A stretch of DNA of 64,000 nt from an uncultured Bacteroidales bacterium (GTDB lineage Bacteria > Bacteroidota > Bacteroidia > Bacteroidales > P3). Positions 9,881 through 20,751 of the stretch are shown here, piece after piece. The translations under genes were made by a program, and so were the position numbers. Under the pieces are notes generated by a model. The model ran no database searches, had not been told where the DNA came from, and saw nothing but the letters and a program-made list of their open reading frames with translations. The first letter of the stretch is position 1. Each line of letters starts with the position of its first letter. The DNA lies in NCBI GenBank assembly GCA_900318835.1, contig ONLW01000011.1, positions 1 through 64,000 of the forward strand, in the 5' to 3' direction.

Positions 9881-10270
9881 TTATAGTAAAGAATCCAATG
9901 TGGGATGGCCGGCCAAAAGCCGGCCATTTTGCGTTGCTACGCAGTCCACCTGTGCCTGACAGCAGAGTTTGTTGTCGGCTTTGCGGAAGATTGCCTGGTG
10001 GAAGATGTAGCGGATGCCTTTTTTTTCGGGTAGCAGGCGGCAGACATATTTGTCGCAGGGACGCAACGGCACCTTGTAGGCAATCTCGAACCGTGCCACC
10101 ACTACGTCGATGCCCTCATTGTGCAACTCGGCGAAACTCACCCCGCGGTCGAGCACATAAAGGTGGCGTGAGTGCTCCATGTAGTGCTGATAGTTGGCGT
10201 TGTTTACAATGCCTTGAATATCACATTCGTAGTCGCGAACGATGTCGCTGTTCTCAAAGATATATTCCAT
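9881..10270 (-). CDS. 4-hydroxybenzoyl-CoA thioesterase-family (hotdog fold) protein
   Basis: Starting at the ATG at 10270 gives a 129-residue protein beginning MEYIFENSDIVRDYECD, which fits the hotdog-fold acyl-CoA thioesterase family. The family block DxQGIVNNANYQHYMEHSRH carries the catalytic Asp (residue about 17) and the N-x-x-Y-x-x-Y/E region. It probably hydrolyses an acyl-CoA in the cytoplasm; the substrate is not evident. An upstream in-frame start at 10324 is possible, but the family begins at the chosen one. It is convergent with tyrS, and its last codons contain a terminator hairpin. Confidence 0.85.
   Translation of the reverse strand: MEYIFENSDIVRDYECDIQGIVNNANYQHYMEHSRHLYVLDRGVSFAELHNEGIDVVVARFEIAYKVPLRPCDKYVCRLLPEKKGIRYIFHQAIFRKADNKLCCQAQVDCVATQNGRLLAGHPTLDSLL
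9905..9931. terminator. bidirectional terminator hairpin inside a gene end
   Basis: ATGGCCGGC (9905-9913) pairs with GCCGGCCAT (9919-9927) around the loop CAAAA, followed by T residues on the plus strand. It can end tyrS transcription while lying within the last 15 codons of the convergent thioesterase gene. Confidence 0.7.
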
Positions 10271-10344
10271 ACCCCTCAAACGTGAAAAACGGCAAAATAT
10301 TGTTCCTGTTGCACGAAATGCCAACTAGCTGATAACCACCTATG

Positions 10345-10425
10345 AACGCCTTACCAACTCCTAACCAACTCCTACCATGGTAGGAGTTGGTAGGGTGTTG
10401 GTAGGCCGATGGTAGGGTGTTGGGG
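10345..10425. repeat. CCATGG-centred mirrored repeat, copy 2
   Basis: The centre CCTACCATGGTAGG (10371-10384) is flanked by ~10-bp ACCAACTCCT-type units on the left and AGGAGTTGGT-type units on the right. AACTAGCTGATAACC precedes it (from about 10324) and AAATGTTAA follows it (about 10432). This is the fullest copy and lies between the divergent thioesterase and MFS genes. Confidence 0.85.
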
Positions 10426-10487
10426 CTAAGCAAATGTTAATTTTAACCTTTTTTTCAATTTGTCGCCGCTATGTCATTTTTTATTCG

Positions 10488-10495
10488 TATCTTTG
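10488..10495 (+). promoter_or_regulatory. Bacteroidetes -7 promoter box
   Basis: TATCTTTG followed by C fits the TAnnTTTG consensus and lies 36 bp upstream of the MFS transporter ATG. Confidence 0.65.
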
Positions 10496-10531
10496 CAATT
10501 CATTTGGAATGTTAAATTAAATTAAAATATT

Positions 10532-12163
10532 ATGACACAAACAACTATCAAAACACTGAGAGACAACGCCGGAATGCGCTGGACTGCTCTGTTGCTGCTG
10601 GCTCTGGCTATGTTCTGCAGCTATGTTTTCATGGACATTTTGTCGCCTATCAAGGACCTGATGCAGGAAACCCGTGGCTGGGACAGCGAGTCGTTCGGCC
10701 GCATGCAGGGCGCCGAGGTGTTCCTCAACGTCTATGTCTTCTTCCTTATCTTTGCCGGTATCATCCTCGACAAGATGGGTGTGCGTTTCACCGCCGTGCT
10801 TTCGGGTGCAGTGATGCTCATTGGTGGCATCATCAAGTTCTACGCCTGCAGCGAGAGCTTCATTGGCACCGGTCTTGAGGCTTGGTTCACCAACCATCTC
10901 AACTGGGATGGCCAGATTCCCGTCATCGGCACTATCCTTCCCTTCGCCGAAGGTATGCCCGCAAGTGCCAAGCTGGCTGCTTGCGGTTTTATGATTTTTG
11001 GTTGCGGCTGTGAGATGGCCGGTATCACCGTGAGCCGCGGTATTGTGAAATGGTTCAAGGGTCGCGAGACCGCTCTGGCCATGGGTTCCGAGATGGCTTT
11101 GGCCCGTCTGGGTGTGGCCACCTGCATGATTTTCAGCCCCTATTTCGCTAAGCTCGGCGGCGAGGTCAGCGTGTCGCGTTCCGTCGCTTTCGGTGTGGTG
11201 CTGCTCTGCATCGCCCTCATGATGTTCGTTGTCTACTTCTTCATGGATAAGAAACTCGACGCTCAGACTGGCGAGGCCGAAGAGAAGGACGACCCCTTCA
11301 AAATCAGCGACCTTGGCAAGATTTTCACCAGCCTTGGATTCTGGCTGGTGGCCCTGCTCTGCGTGCTCTACTACAGTGCCATCTTCCCCTTCCAGAAATA
11401 TGCCGTCAACATGTTGCAGTGCAACTTGACCCTCAATCCCGCAGAGCCCGGTTCCTACTGGGCTGGCGATTCTGTGACCTGGGTCCAGTACATTTTGATG
11501 CTTGTTGTTGCCGCAGGTTCGTTCTCCAGCAACTTCATGAAGAACAACAAGGCTATGAAATATGGTCTGATGGGTGTCGCTGTGGTGGCACTCGTGGTCT
11601 ACTGCTACATGGGCTACATGCGTGGCACTGCCGAGACCATCTTCGCCGTGTTCCCGCTGTTGGCTGTGGCCATCACTCCCATCCTTGGCAACTATGTCGA
11701 CCATAAGGGTAAGGCTGCCTCGATGCTGATGCTCGGCTCCATCCTGCTGGTCATCTGCCACCTCACCTTTGCATTCATTCTGCCTGCCTTCAAGGGCAAT
11801 GCCATCGGTGGCACTGTTGTGGCTTATGTCACCATTCTCGTCCTAGGCGCAAGCTTCTCGCTGGTGCCTGCAGCCCTGTGGCCCTCGGTGCCCAAACTGG
11901 TTGACGAGAAGATTATAGGTTCGGCCTACGCTGCTATCTTCTGGATTCAGAACATCGGTCTTGGCCTGTTCCCCGCTCTCATCGGCATTGTGCTCAACAA
12001 GACCAATGACGAGGGTACTGCCGCCCATGAGCTCGACTACACCTGGGCGCTTGTCATGCTGGCTGCCCTCGGTATCGCCGCCCTGCTTATCTCGGTCTAC
12101 CTGAAGGCCGTCGACAAGAAGAAAGGCTATGGCCTTGAGGAACCCAACATCAAGGGTGAATAA
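10532..12163 (+). CDS. major facilitator superfamily transporter
   Basis: The 543-residue protein has about 12 hydrophobic helices and an MFS motif-A-like loop between helices 2 and 3 (ILDKMGVRF, residues about 83-91). A second conserved block GCGCEMAGITVSRGIVKWFKGRETALAMG carries the Arg and Lys residues common in anion or sugar-phosphate type MFS permeases, but the substrate cannot be told from sequence. It has its own promoter and is followed by a strong hairpin terminator, so it is probably monocistronic. Confidence 0.88.
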   Translation: MTQTTIKTLRDNAGMRWTALLLLALAMFCSYVFMDILSPIKDLMQETRGWDSESFGRMQGAEVFLNVYVFFLIFAGIILDKMGVRFTAVLSGAVMLIGGIIKFYACSESFIGTGLEAWFTNHLNWDGQIPVIGTILPFAEGMPASAKLAACGFMIFGCGCEMAGITVSRGIVKWFKGRETALAMGSEMALARLGVATCMIFSPYFAKLGGEVSVSRSVAFGVVLLCIALMMFVVYFFMDKKLDAQTGEAEEKDDPFKISDLGKIFTSLGFWLVALLCVLYYSAIFPFQKYAVNMLQCNLTLNPAEPGSYWAGDSVTWVQYILMLVVAAGSFSSNFMKNNKAMKYGLMGVAVVALVVYCYMGYMRGTAETIFAVFPLLAVAITPILGNYVDHKGKAASMLMLGSILLVICHLTFAFILPAFKGNAIGGTVVAYVTILVLGASFSLVPAALWPSVPKLVDEKIIGSAYAAIFWIQNIGLGLFPALIGIVLNKTNDEGTAAHELDYTWALVMLAALGIAALLISVYLKAVDKKKGYGLEEPNIKGE

Positions 12164-12185
12164 ATAATTCTGTTTTAAAATATGT

Positions 12186-12220
12186 GGAGACGTGCCACAC
12201 GGCACGTCTCCTTATTTTTA
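12186..12220 (+). terminator. terminator with REP-like stem
   Basis: GGAGACGTGCC (12186-12196) pairs with GGCACGTCTCC (12201-12211) around ACAC and is followed by TTATTTTTA. The GAGACGTGCC stem also resembles REP elements common in Bacteroidetes. Confidence 0.8.
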
Positions 12221-12234
12221 ACCAAACTCGTTCT

Positions 12235-13590
12235 ATGGCAAATAATAAAACCGGTTTTTCCTCCTCGTTCGGAGTGGTGATGGCCGCTGCCGGCTCGGCG
12301 GTGGGCTTGGGCAACATTTGGCGTTTCCCATACATTTGTGGACAATATGGCGGCGCCGCCAGTTTGATTGTGTATCTTCTTTTTGTTTTTTTGATTGGCA
12401 TGGTGTTGCTGATGACGGAGTTCGTCATCGGGCGCCGTTCGGGTTATGCTCCTGAAAAGGCTTTCCCCGCCCTTGCCCCCAAACGCCCGTCGTGGAAGTT
12501 GGTTGGCCTTTTTGGCATGTTTACCTGTTTTCTTATTCTTGCCATCTACCTCGTCATATCGGGCTGGACATTGGGCTACTTCTGGGAATCGATGACCGGG
12601 ACGCTCGCCTCCATCGCCGATGACGGCTTTGCCGACCACTTTGCCAGTTTTGCTGCATCGACATGGAAACCGGTGCTGTTTTTGGTAGTGTTTCTGGTAT
12701 TCACGCTACTGATTATTCTTGGAGGTGTCCAGAAAGGTATCGAACAGGTGTCCAAATTGTTGATGCCCATTCTTTTGGTGCTAGTGATAGCGCTTTGTGT
12801 GCGTTCGCTGACGCTACCCGGAGCCTCCAAAGGCCTTGACTACCTGTTCCATCCCAACTTTGCGCTTCTCACCTGGAAGGGAATCCTTGCCATTCTTGGC
12901 CAGGCTTTGTTCTCGCTCTCGGTGGGCATGGGGGCAATGATTGTCTATGGTTCCTATATTCCGCGCGACAGCAACATTCTGAAGAGTGCCACCTGGATTA
13001 CTGTTTGCGACGTGGCTATCGCTGTGCTGGCTGGTGTTGCCATCTTCCCGGCCGTCTTTGCCGCTGGACAGGATCCTGCCGGAGGTCCGGGTTTGGTCTA
13101 TCAGGTGCTGCCTGTGGTGTTCAATTCTATGGGCACAGTGGGAACGGTTTTTGCTGTGCTGTTTTTCCTGCTGTTGTCGTTGGCGGCGCTGACGTCGGCT
13201 ATCTCTCTCCTTGAGACGTTGACGGCATGGCTTGCCGATAAGGGCATGAAACGCAATCTTGCGGCGGTGCTCGTTTCGGTGGCTGTGGCGGTGTTGGCGA
13301 TTTTTGTCGCTTACTCGTTCAGTGGAGGTCCATTGAGCTATATCACGCTCGGCGGAATGAATATCTTCGACTGGGTCGACAAACTTACCGGCTCTTATCT
13401 GCCTCCCATTGGAGCTTTGTTCACTGTCATCTTCTTGGGCTGGGTGATGAAGAAGGAGGATATCCACGACGAACTCTCCAACCACGGCGTATTGGAGATT
13501 TCGTGGTTTAGGGTGTTCTACTATTTCTTGGTGCGGTTTGTGGCACCGGCGGCGTTGCTGGTGGCCCTTTTGGCCGACCTTCTCACCTGA
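12235..13590 (+). CDS. sodium-dependent transporter, NSS/SNF family
   Basis: From the ATG at 12235 the protein has 451 residues and about 11-12 transmembrane helices. The first helix has the neurotransmitter:sodium symporter signature GSAVGLGNIWRFPYICGQYGG, in which backbone positions bind Na+ and substrate. Bacterial members import amino acids or similar solutes with sodium. A longer frame from 12184 would read through the terminator hairpin and is rejected. The 3' end overlaps the convergent DUF2461 gene by 8 bp. Confidence 0.92.
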   Translation: MANNKTGFSSSFGVVMAAAGSAVGLGNIWRFPYICGQYGGAASLIVYLLFVFLIGMVLLMTEFVIGRRSGYAPEKAFPALAPKRPSWKLVGLFGMFTCFLILAIYLVISGWTLGYFWESMTGTLASIADDGFADHFASFAASTWKPVLFLVVFLVFTLLIILGGVQKGIEQVSKLLMPILLVLVIALCVRSLTLPGASKGLDYLFHPNFALLTWKGILAILGQALFSLSVGMGAMIVYGSYIPRDSNILKSATWITVCDVAIAVLAGVAIFPAVFAAGQDPAGGPGLVYQVLPVVFNSMGTVGTVFAVLFFLLLSLAALTSAISLLETLTAWLADKGMKRNLAAVLVSVAVAVLAIFVAYSFSGGPLSYITLGGMNIFDWVDKLTGSYLPPIGALFTVIFLGWVMKKEDIHDELSNHGVLEISWFRVFYYFLVRFVAPAALLVALLADLLT

Positions 13591-14284
13591 TCTCTTCCAT
13601 TGCTCGCTGCACAAAGCGGTTCAGCGGCACACTGGCCTGCCACACTTTCAAAACCTCATCGAAAAGCTTCTCACTCCCGAGGAGCTTTTCTGGCATTGTG
13701 TAGGCGGTGCAGTAGTCTTTGTATTTCAATAGGTCTGCGTATTGCCAGTCGGCAGGGTATCCTTTGGGGACGCGCTGCAGCTTCTTCATGGTGAAGAACT
13801 CGTTGCCGAAATACTTTTTATATGTGGGGTTGTTGATGATGGAGAGGAACTCGTCTGTGCAGTAGAATATCTCCTGACGGATGGCGTTGAGGGCGTCGGG
13901 TGTGGGCATGAAGATGCCACCGCCGAGGTTGCAGGTACCCTTTAGGCCGTAGGCCTCCTCGGTGCCCAGCTGGAAGTAGTATCCTGGCACACCGCTGTTC
14001 TTCGGCCCCCAGCTGCTGAGAAAGCAGGCGATATGGGTCTTGTAGGGTGTCTTGTCAGCCGAGAAGCGCGTGTCGCGGTAGATGCGGTACACCGAGTTCT
14101 TGGCTGTAAGGCCGATAAGGGTGTCGTCGTATTTCACCATCTCGTCTATCAAAGCCTGTGTGAAGGCCTCGAACTGTTCCTTGATGGCCAGCCAGCGGTC
14201 CTTGTGGTCGTTGAACCATGGGCGGTTGTTGTTGACGGTCAGTTCCTGCAGGAAGGGTAGGGTGTCAGGGTGTAATCTATTCAT
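13583..14284 (-). CDS. DUF2461 family protein
   Basis: The 233-residue soluble protein matches DUF2461 (TIGR02453). It has the family start FLQELTVNNNRPWFNDHKDRW, the block YRIYRDTRFSADKTPYKTH and the region GGGIFMPTPDALNAIRQEI. The function of the family is unknown. It overlaps the preceding gene 14277-15062 by 8 bp on the same strand, so the two are probably co-transcribed. Confidence 0.9.
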   Translation of the reverse strand: MNRLHPDTLPFLQELTVNNNRPWFNDHKDRWLAIKEQFEAFTQALIDEMVKYDDTLIGLTAKNSVYRIYRDTRFSADKTPYKTHIACFLSSWGPKNSGVPGYYFQLGTEEAYGLKGTCNLGGGIFMPTPDALNAIRQEIFYCTDEFLSIINNPTYKKYFGNEFFTMKKLQRVPKGYPADWQYADLLKYKDYCTAYTMPEKLLGSEKLFDEVLKVWQASVPLNRFVQRAMEEIR

Positions 14285-15062
14285 AATAAGTGATTTTGCG
14301 TGTGGTAATACAAATTCCTTCGGTGCGTGTCAGCCAATTGCCATGATTGTCGTAAGTGTATTCGTAGTGATGGTATTCGGTGGCGCCATCCGAATCAGTG
14401 CGTTGATACTCGGTTATATCTCCGAGAAGGTTGCGAGAGTATATGATTTCGCGGGTAAAGTTGTCATTTTTGAGGACAAACTTAGTGAGATTGCCTTGGT
14501 TGTCATATTCAAAGGTGTTGGAATAATAACTGCCGCTCCTTGTAACAAGATGTCCTGCACGGTTGTAGGTGTAGAATGTGGAATCCTTATTTATTTCTTT
14601 TTCCATAATGATGCGGCACAGTTCGTCGCACTGTATATGCGCTGTGTCCTCTGTCCGTTTGTCTACCATGTAGTCATAGTAGTTACAGCGAACGGTTTCT
14701 AGACAGCCGTCTGCCGTATAATGATAGAACAAGCGTATGGTGTCCTCCCAGTTCCAGCATATCACCTCTGTCAGCAAGCTGCCGGAGTAGATGTATCTTT
14801 CGTAAGGGTATTCTGCATGCCAAAGGCTTTTCTGTTCCAGCAGTCGGCCGTTCGGGTCGAAGTGCAGATAAAGTGTGTCATCCCGTTCTTCCTCGCCATC
14901 AACGTAGTATATCTCCACCTGCTCCAACTCTTTGACAGAACCGCGCAGTCCTTTGGTGGCGGTGGTTGTTGGAGCATAATATGGAGACGCTATAAACTGG
15001 GCTTGCGTACCGGATGCCACCAGCAGTAGGGTGGCAATCAAGAAGGTTTTCTTTGTTTTCAT
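14277..15062 (-). CDS. secreted protein with YD/RHS-like repeats
   Basis: The 261-residue product has a signal peptide (MKTKKTFLIATLLLVASGTQA). Its body contains short beta-strand repeats resembling YD repeats, for example LYLHFDPNGRLLEQ, FYTYNRAGHLVTRSG, FEYDNQGNLTKFV and YEYTYDNHGNWLTR. Such repeats form extended beta sheets in surface proteins of Bacteroidales. No enzymatic motif is seen. It lies between endonuclease IV and DUF2461 in a minus-strand run. Confidence 0.75.
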   Translation of the reverse strand: MKTKKTFLIATLLLVASGTQAQFIASPYYAPTTTATKGLRGSVKELEQVEIYYVDGEEERDDTLYLHFDPNGRLLEQKSLWHAEYPYERYIYSGSLLTEVICWNWEDTIRLFYHYTADGCLETVRCNYYDYMVDKRTEDTAHIQCDELCRIIMEKEINKDSTFYTYNRAGHLVTRSGSYYSNTFEYDNQGNLTKFVLKNDNFTREIIYSRNLLGDITEYQRTDSDGATEYHHYEYTYDNHGNWLTRTEGICITTRKITYYE

Positions 15063-15068
15063 AAATAT

Positions 15069-15911
15069 TTATAGGCTGCGGAGCCATTTGATTTCCTCGG
15101 CCCATCGCATGGGGTCGGGGGTCTCGAGGATGATGGGCATGTTGTCGAAACGCTCGTCGTGCATGAAGCGTGAGAAGAAGGCTTTGCCGAGGAAACCCTC
15201 GCCGAGCACCTCGTGGCGGTCGACATGGCTGCCGTTGCCCTTCTTGCTGTCGTTGAGGTGGATGGCACGGAGGTATTTTTGTCCTATCAGGCGTTCGAAC
15301 TCCTCGAAGCAGAACATGTAGCCCATCTCGGTACTCAGGTTGTAGCCTGCGGCGAGCGTGTGGCAGGTGTCGATGCAGACGCCCACGCGACTCTTGTCGT
15401 CGATGCCCTCGATGATGCGGGCGATATGCTCGAATTTCCAGCCGAGGTTGGTGCCCTGTCCGGCGGTGTTCTCTATCACGGCGGTGACGCCTTCGGTCTT
15501 GCTGAGGGCGAGGTTCACCTCGCGAGCTATCTGGTCGAGGCATTCCTCCTCGCTGATCTTGTTCAGGTGGCTGCCGGGGTGGAAGTTGAGCATGGTGAGA
15601 CCCAGTTGCTCGGCACGCTGCATCTCATCGAGGAAAGCCGCACGGCTTTTTTGTAGGGTATCCTCGTCGGGCGAGCCGAGGTTTATAAGGTAGCTGTCGT
15701 GCGGCAGCACCATCTCGGGCTTGAAGCCCCGGTCGACGAGCAGCGCCCGGAAGCCGTCAATCTCCAGTTGCGGCAGCGGCTTGCTCACCCAGCTGCGTTG
15801 GTTCCTTGTAAACAGGGCAAAGGCGTTGGCCCCGATGGCCTCGGCATTCAGTATGGCGTTCCCCACGCCGCCCGATGCGCTCACATGAGCACCGATGAAT
15901 TTAGAAGTCAT
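15069..15911 (-). CDS. nfo: deoxyribonuclease IV (AP endonuclease)
   Basis: Starting at the ATG at 15911 the protein has 280 residues and begins [16 protein letters not shown], the usual N-terminus of endonuclease IV. Metal-binding blocks are present in order: [35 protein letters not shown] and [22 protein letters not shown]. The enzyme cuts DNA 5' of abasic sites in base excision repair using three zinc ions. The start overlaps the end of the upstream secreted-protein gene by 11 bp. Confidence 0.96.
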   Translation of the reverse strand: MTSKFIGAHVSASGGVGNAILNAEAIGANAFALFTRNQRSWVSKPLPQLEIDGFRALLVDRGFKPEMVLPHDSYLINLGSPDEDTLQKSRAAFLDEMQRAEQLGLTMLNFHPGSHLNKISEEECLDQIAREVNLALSKTEGVTAVIENTAGQGTNLGWKFEHIARIIEGIDDKSRVGVCIDTCHTLAAGYNLSTEMGYMFCFEEFERLIGQKYLRAIHLNDSKKGNGSHVDRHEVLGEGFLGKAFFSRFMHDERFDNMPIILETPDPMRWAEEIKWLRSL

Positions 15912-16650
15912 AACTTTCTGGATCATTAACTAAGAATTCGAAATAATTATAAATAAGGGTCTTTTGGAAAGTCTCGTAGGAGTAGTCAAACGTCTTTGGC
16001 AGCAGGGCACAGAGGTGCCGGTAGATATTCAGATTGAAATGGTCGCCGTGAAGGTTGTATGGACGGTCTGGATAGTAACGCCAGAAACTGATAACAGTTT
16101 TATCGTTAATTTTGATATTGATAAAAACGAAATCGTCGGTGACAAATAGGACTTGGTTGGAGTCTTTGTTCTCTTCGTAAAGTTTGTTCAGCCATCGGTC
16201 GAACTTCGCCAAACCACCTGTCTTGACATGATAAGAAAGGATGTCTCTGGAATTTCTGCTAAAACTCTGGCGAACGACGCGGTCTTTGACATGTTTCCGA
16301 ATCATCTTTTCCGTGATGCCGAGGTCGGTAGCCGAGGCCGGACGAGTAACGCTGAGTTCTTTCATCAGGCTGTCGAGGTGCATCCGCGTTGTATTGTCCA
16401 TTGTTGTGGTCTGGGTACGTTGTGCCTTTCTGGCAAGCAGTACCTGTCTGTCGTCCCATGTCGGAAAGAACTCAATCCAGGCAGAAGGCAGATATACCAT
16501 CTCGTGGTCATTCCAATCAAGGTAACTGTTGTCTTCCGCAATCTTGATCCATCTTACGGTGTCCCCACGGAAGGTAATGATATTTTGTGCTGTTGCTGGC
16601 AGCCAAGCCGTCAGGCAGAGCAATATGAAGAGTGTTTTCCTAGTTGTCAT
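15901..16650 (-). CDS. secreted protein of unknown function
   Basis: The 249-residue protein has a signal peptide ending near ATAQ (about residue 22). The mature part is mixed alpha/beta with no motif I recognise. A C-terminal region ([20 protein letters not shown]) looks helical. A promoter with a clear -7 box lies upstream, so this gene probably starts the transcript that continues through nfo, the YD-repeat gene and DUF2461. Confidence 0.65.
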   Translation of the reverse strand: MTTRKTLFILLCLTAWLPATAQNIITFRGDTVRWIKIAEDNSYLDWNDHEMVYLPSAWIEFFPTWDDRQVLLARKAQRTQTTTMDNTTRMHLDSLMKELSVTRPASATDLGITEKMIRKHVKDRVVRQSFSRNSRDILSYHVKTGGLAKFDRWLNKLYEENKDSNQVLFVTDDFVFINIKINDKTVISFWRYYPDRPYNLHGDHFNLNIYRHLCALLPKTFDYSYETFQKTLIYNYFEFLVNDPESYDF

Positions 16651-16670
16651 TTCGGTGTTTTTTCAAAGTG

Positions 16671-16678
16671 CAAAAATA
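16671..16678 (-). promoter_or_regulatory. Bacteroidetes -7 promoter box (minus strand)
   Basis: On the minus strand this reads TATTTTTG followed by CACT, 20 bp upstream of the ATG at 16650. Confidence 0.7.
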
Positions 16679-16703
16679 CGCTTTTTAATCCACACAGCAA
16701 AAT

Positions 16704-16735
16704 AAGCGGCCGCACAAAATGTGAGCCGCTTTTAA
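16704..16735. terminator. hairpin terminator downstream region of divergent units
   Basis: AAGCGGC (16704-16710) pairs with GCCGCTT (16725-16731), with CAC/GTG pairs continuing inside and TTTTAAT following on the plus strand. It lies between the peptidase E gene and the start of the next minus-strand gene, upstream of that gene's transcription direction, so its role is uncertain. Confidence 0.5.
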
Positions 16736-16764
16736 TATCTGTAAGATCTACAGTGTATTGAGTG

Positions 16765-17523
16765 CTACGCTTTCAGCAAGAAGTCGATGTTGCTGCGGAG
16801 GCCGTACTCCTTGGTGTTCTCCATCTTGGTCTTGAAGACTTTCATCTTGTTGGGCTTGCCGATGAGGTGGAGTTTGCCGTCCTCAAGGAGGAGGGCTGTG
16901 GCTTCGCGGATGGCGGCGACGGTGGCTTTGGGATTCACCATGATGTACTCTTTCAGACGATCGTCGCGGGTCTCGCCACCGTGCTTCGGGTCGAAGAAGT
17001 CGGTGTAGTGCGGGTTGATCTGGAACGGCACCAATCCCATGCAGTCGAACGAGGCGGGCATGACGATGGGCATGTCGTTGGCGGTGCAGAGGGTGGGACC
17101 TGCCACATTCGAGCCGGCGCTCCAGCCCATATAAGGCATGCCGTCGAAGGCGCGCTGGCGGATGGCCTGCATGAGGCCTGTGCGTTGCAGCTCGCGGACG
17201 AGGTGGAAGGTGTTGCCACCGCCCACGGCCACGCAGTCGGTTTCGTATACGGCGTTGATGGGCAGCGCCTTGTGGTGCACCGAGGTGAGTTTCACTCCGA
17301 ACTCCTTGTACACGGCGGCCACCTTGGCCTCGTAGGCGTCGTAGCTCTTGGTGAGACCATTGGGAGCCAGCGACACGCCGGCGTAGGGCACGAAGAGCAC
17401 TTTTTTCACGTTGTGCCGACGGCAGAAGTCGGCAATCATGTCCTTGCACCAGCCGAGGTAAGCCTCGCCGCGCATGGTGCTGTTGCTTATGAGCAGTAAA
17501 TTGCGCTTATCCATATTTTTCAA
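16765..17523 (-). CDS. pepE: peptidase E (alpha-aspartyl dipeptidase, family S51)
   Basis: The 252-residue protein matches bacterial peptidase E, which cleaves dipeptides with N-terminal aspartate. The nucleophile Ser lies in GWSAGSN (about residues 131-137), with a conserved His in FQINPHYTDFFDPKHGG and the glycine-rich AVGGGNTFHLVREL block. A start three codons downstream (MDKRN) is equally possible. It follows gyrB by 20 bp on the same strand. Confidence 0.92.
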   Translation of the reverse strand: MKNMDKRNLLLISNSTMRGEAYLGWCKDMIADFCRRHNVKKVLFVPYAGVSLAPNGLTKSYDAYEAKVAAVYKEFGVKLTSVHHKALPINAVYETDCVAVGGGNTFHLVRELQRTGLMQAIRQRAFDGMPYMGWSAGSNVAGPTLCTANDMPIVMPASFDCMGLVPFQINPHYTDFFDPKHGGETRDDRLKEYIMVNPKATVAAIREATALLLEDGKLHLIGKPNKMKVFKTKMENTKEYGLRSNIDFLLKA

Positions 17524-17542
17524 TTTTCAACTTTCAATTTGC

Positions 17543-19549
<2,007 letters not shown>

Positions 19550-19626
19550 TTATTATATAAATGTTTTCAACATATAATTAACATGCCTTTTTCGACGGGA
19601 CTGATGGGGGGCAAACTCGCACTTTG

Positions 19627-19686
19627 TACCTACCAACTACCTACCAACTCCTAACCAACTCCTACCACAGTAGGAGATGATAGGTC
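19627..19686. repeat. CCATGG-centred mirrored repeat, copy 3 (degenerate)
   Basis: ACCAACTACCT and ACCAACTCCTA units run into the centre CCTACCACAGTAGG and a short right wing AGGAGATGATAGG. The element lies between divergent gyrB and the PorD-like gene. The rest of the 338-bp gap (19484-19821) is AT-rich and shows only the two promoters. Confidence 0.75.
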
Positions 19687-19802
19687 GTTTTTTGGGTTAA
19701 AAATTGTCATTTTAACGTTTATTAGGAAAGTTCAGTACCTGTTTGTGACATGTTCGATTTCCAGGAGGGAATAATAATTTTCCATATATTAATATTATTT
19801 TG

Positions 19803-19810
19803 TATATTTG
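19803..19810 (+). promoter_or_regulatory. promoter -7 box giving a very short leader
   Basis: TATATTTG matches TAnnTTTG and ends only 11 bp before the ATG at 19822, so the transcript would be almost leaderless. This supports the start at 19822 over the longer frame from 19750. Confidence 0.65.
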
Positions 19811-19821
19811 CAAGATTAAGT

Positions 19822-20739
19822 ATGCGCCGGATATTGTCTATAACACTGATAATGTTCTGCTTCTGTGTCTTGCGGGGGCAGGAATTCCGTTGCTCCGTGC
19901 AGGTGAACAGCCAAAAGCTCATGACCACCACCCAGGCTTATGAGACCACGGACAAGAAGGTGTTCGACAATATGAAGCAGGCCATCGAGGACTTTATCAA
20001 TGGTCGCCAATGGTCCATGTACCAGTTCGAGCAGCATGAGAAAATCGACTGCTCCTTCTCCCTTATCCTCCAGCAGCGCAACTCGGCCACTGACTTCGTG
20101 GGGCAAATCTCCGTACAGATGCGTCGCCCCGTCTACAACTCCACCTACACCACCGGCCTCTTCAACTATATGGAGCAGCCCAATTTCTCCTTCTCCTACA
20201 ACGAGAGCCTGCCGTTGGAATTCGACCCGAATAACTTCTCCAATATTCTCTCGTCGGTCTTGTCCTATTACTGTTATATCATGCTCGGCGTCTATTTCGA
20301 CAGCTTCTCTCGTTTCGGTGGGCAACCCTACTACGAAATGGCGCAGGCGGTGGTGCAGACTATCGACTTGGCAAAGTATTCCGGCTGGGATGGAAATGGT
20401 GGACGCAATCGCTACTGGTTCATGGAGAACCATACAAACAGCGCCTATGCCGACCTTCGCGACGCCTACTATACGTACCATCGCCTTGGGCTCGACATGA
20501 TGACCAAGGACCAACCCAAGGCGCGGCAGGCCATCATCCAGAGCCTCCAGAGCCTCCAAAAGGCTCACAAGCGCAACACCAGCATGCTGTCGCTCCAGCA
20601 GTTTGTCGATGTGAAGATACAGGAAATCGTCTCCATCTTCACCCCGGCACCGCCCGAGGAGCAGAAGACAGTCTACAATCTTATCAAAGATATCAGTCCC
20701 ATTAATATCGTGAAACTGAAAGGATTTAATACAAAATAA
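19822..20739 (+). CDS. DUF4835 family protein (PorD-type, type IX secretion associated)
   Basis: The 305-residue protein starts with a signal peptide (MRRILSITLIMFCFCVLRGQ) and has the DUF4835 hallmarks QEFRCSVQVNSQKL, EKIDCSFSLIL, RRPVYNSTYTTGLFNY and GVYFDSFSRFGGQPY. Members of this family are annotated in some genomes as the type IX secretion protein PorD; that link is recalled, not shown here. It should be periplasmic. Its presence agrees with the type IX cargo at 5156-8515. The next gene starts 12 bp downstream. Confidence 0.85.
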   Translation: MRRILSITLIMFCFCVLRGQEFRCSVQVNSQKLMTTTQAYETTDKKVFDNMKQAIEDFINGRQWSMYQFEQHEKIDCSFSLILQQRNSATDFVGQISVQMRRPVYNSTYTTGLFNYMEQPNFSFSYNESLPLEFDPNNFSNILSSVLSYYCYIMLGVYFDSFSRFGGQPYYEMAQAVVQTIDLAKYSGWDGNGGRNRYWFMENHTNSAYADLRDAYYTYHRLGLDMMTKDQPKARQAIIQSLQSLQKAHKRNTSMLSLQQFVDVKIQEIVSIFTPAPPEEQKTVYNLIKDISPINIVKLKGFNTK

Positions 20740-20751
20740 AACATAAATATC

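Noticed and set aside
10517-11761. 414-codon open frame opposite the MFS transporter
   Set aside because: It is the antisense shadow of a clear membrane protein gene; its composition (His, Gly, Glu rich) is typical of antisense frames in GC-rich genes.
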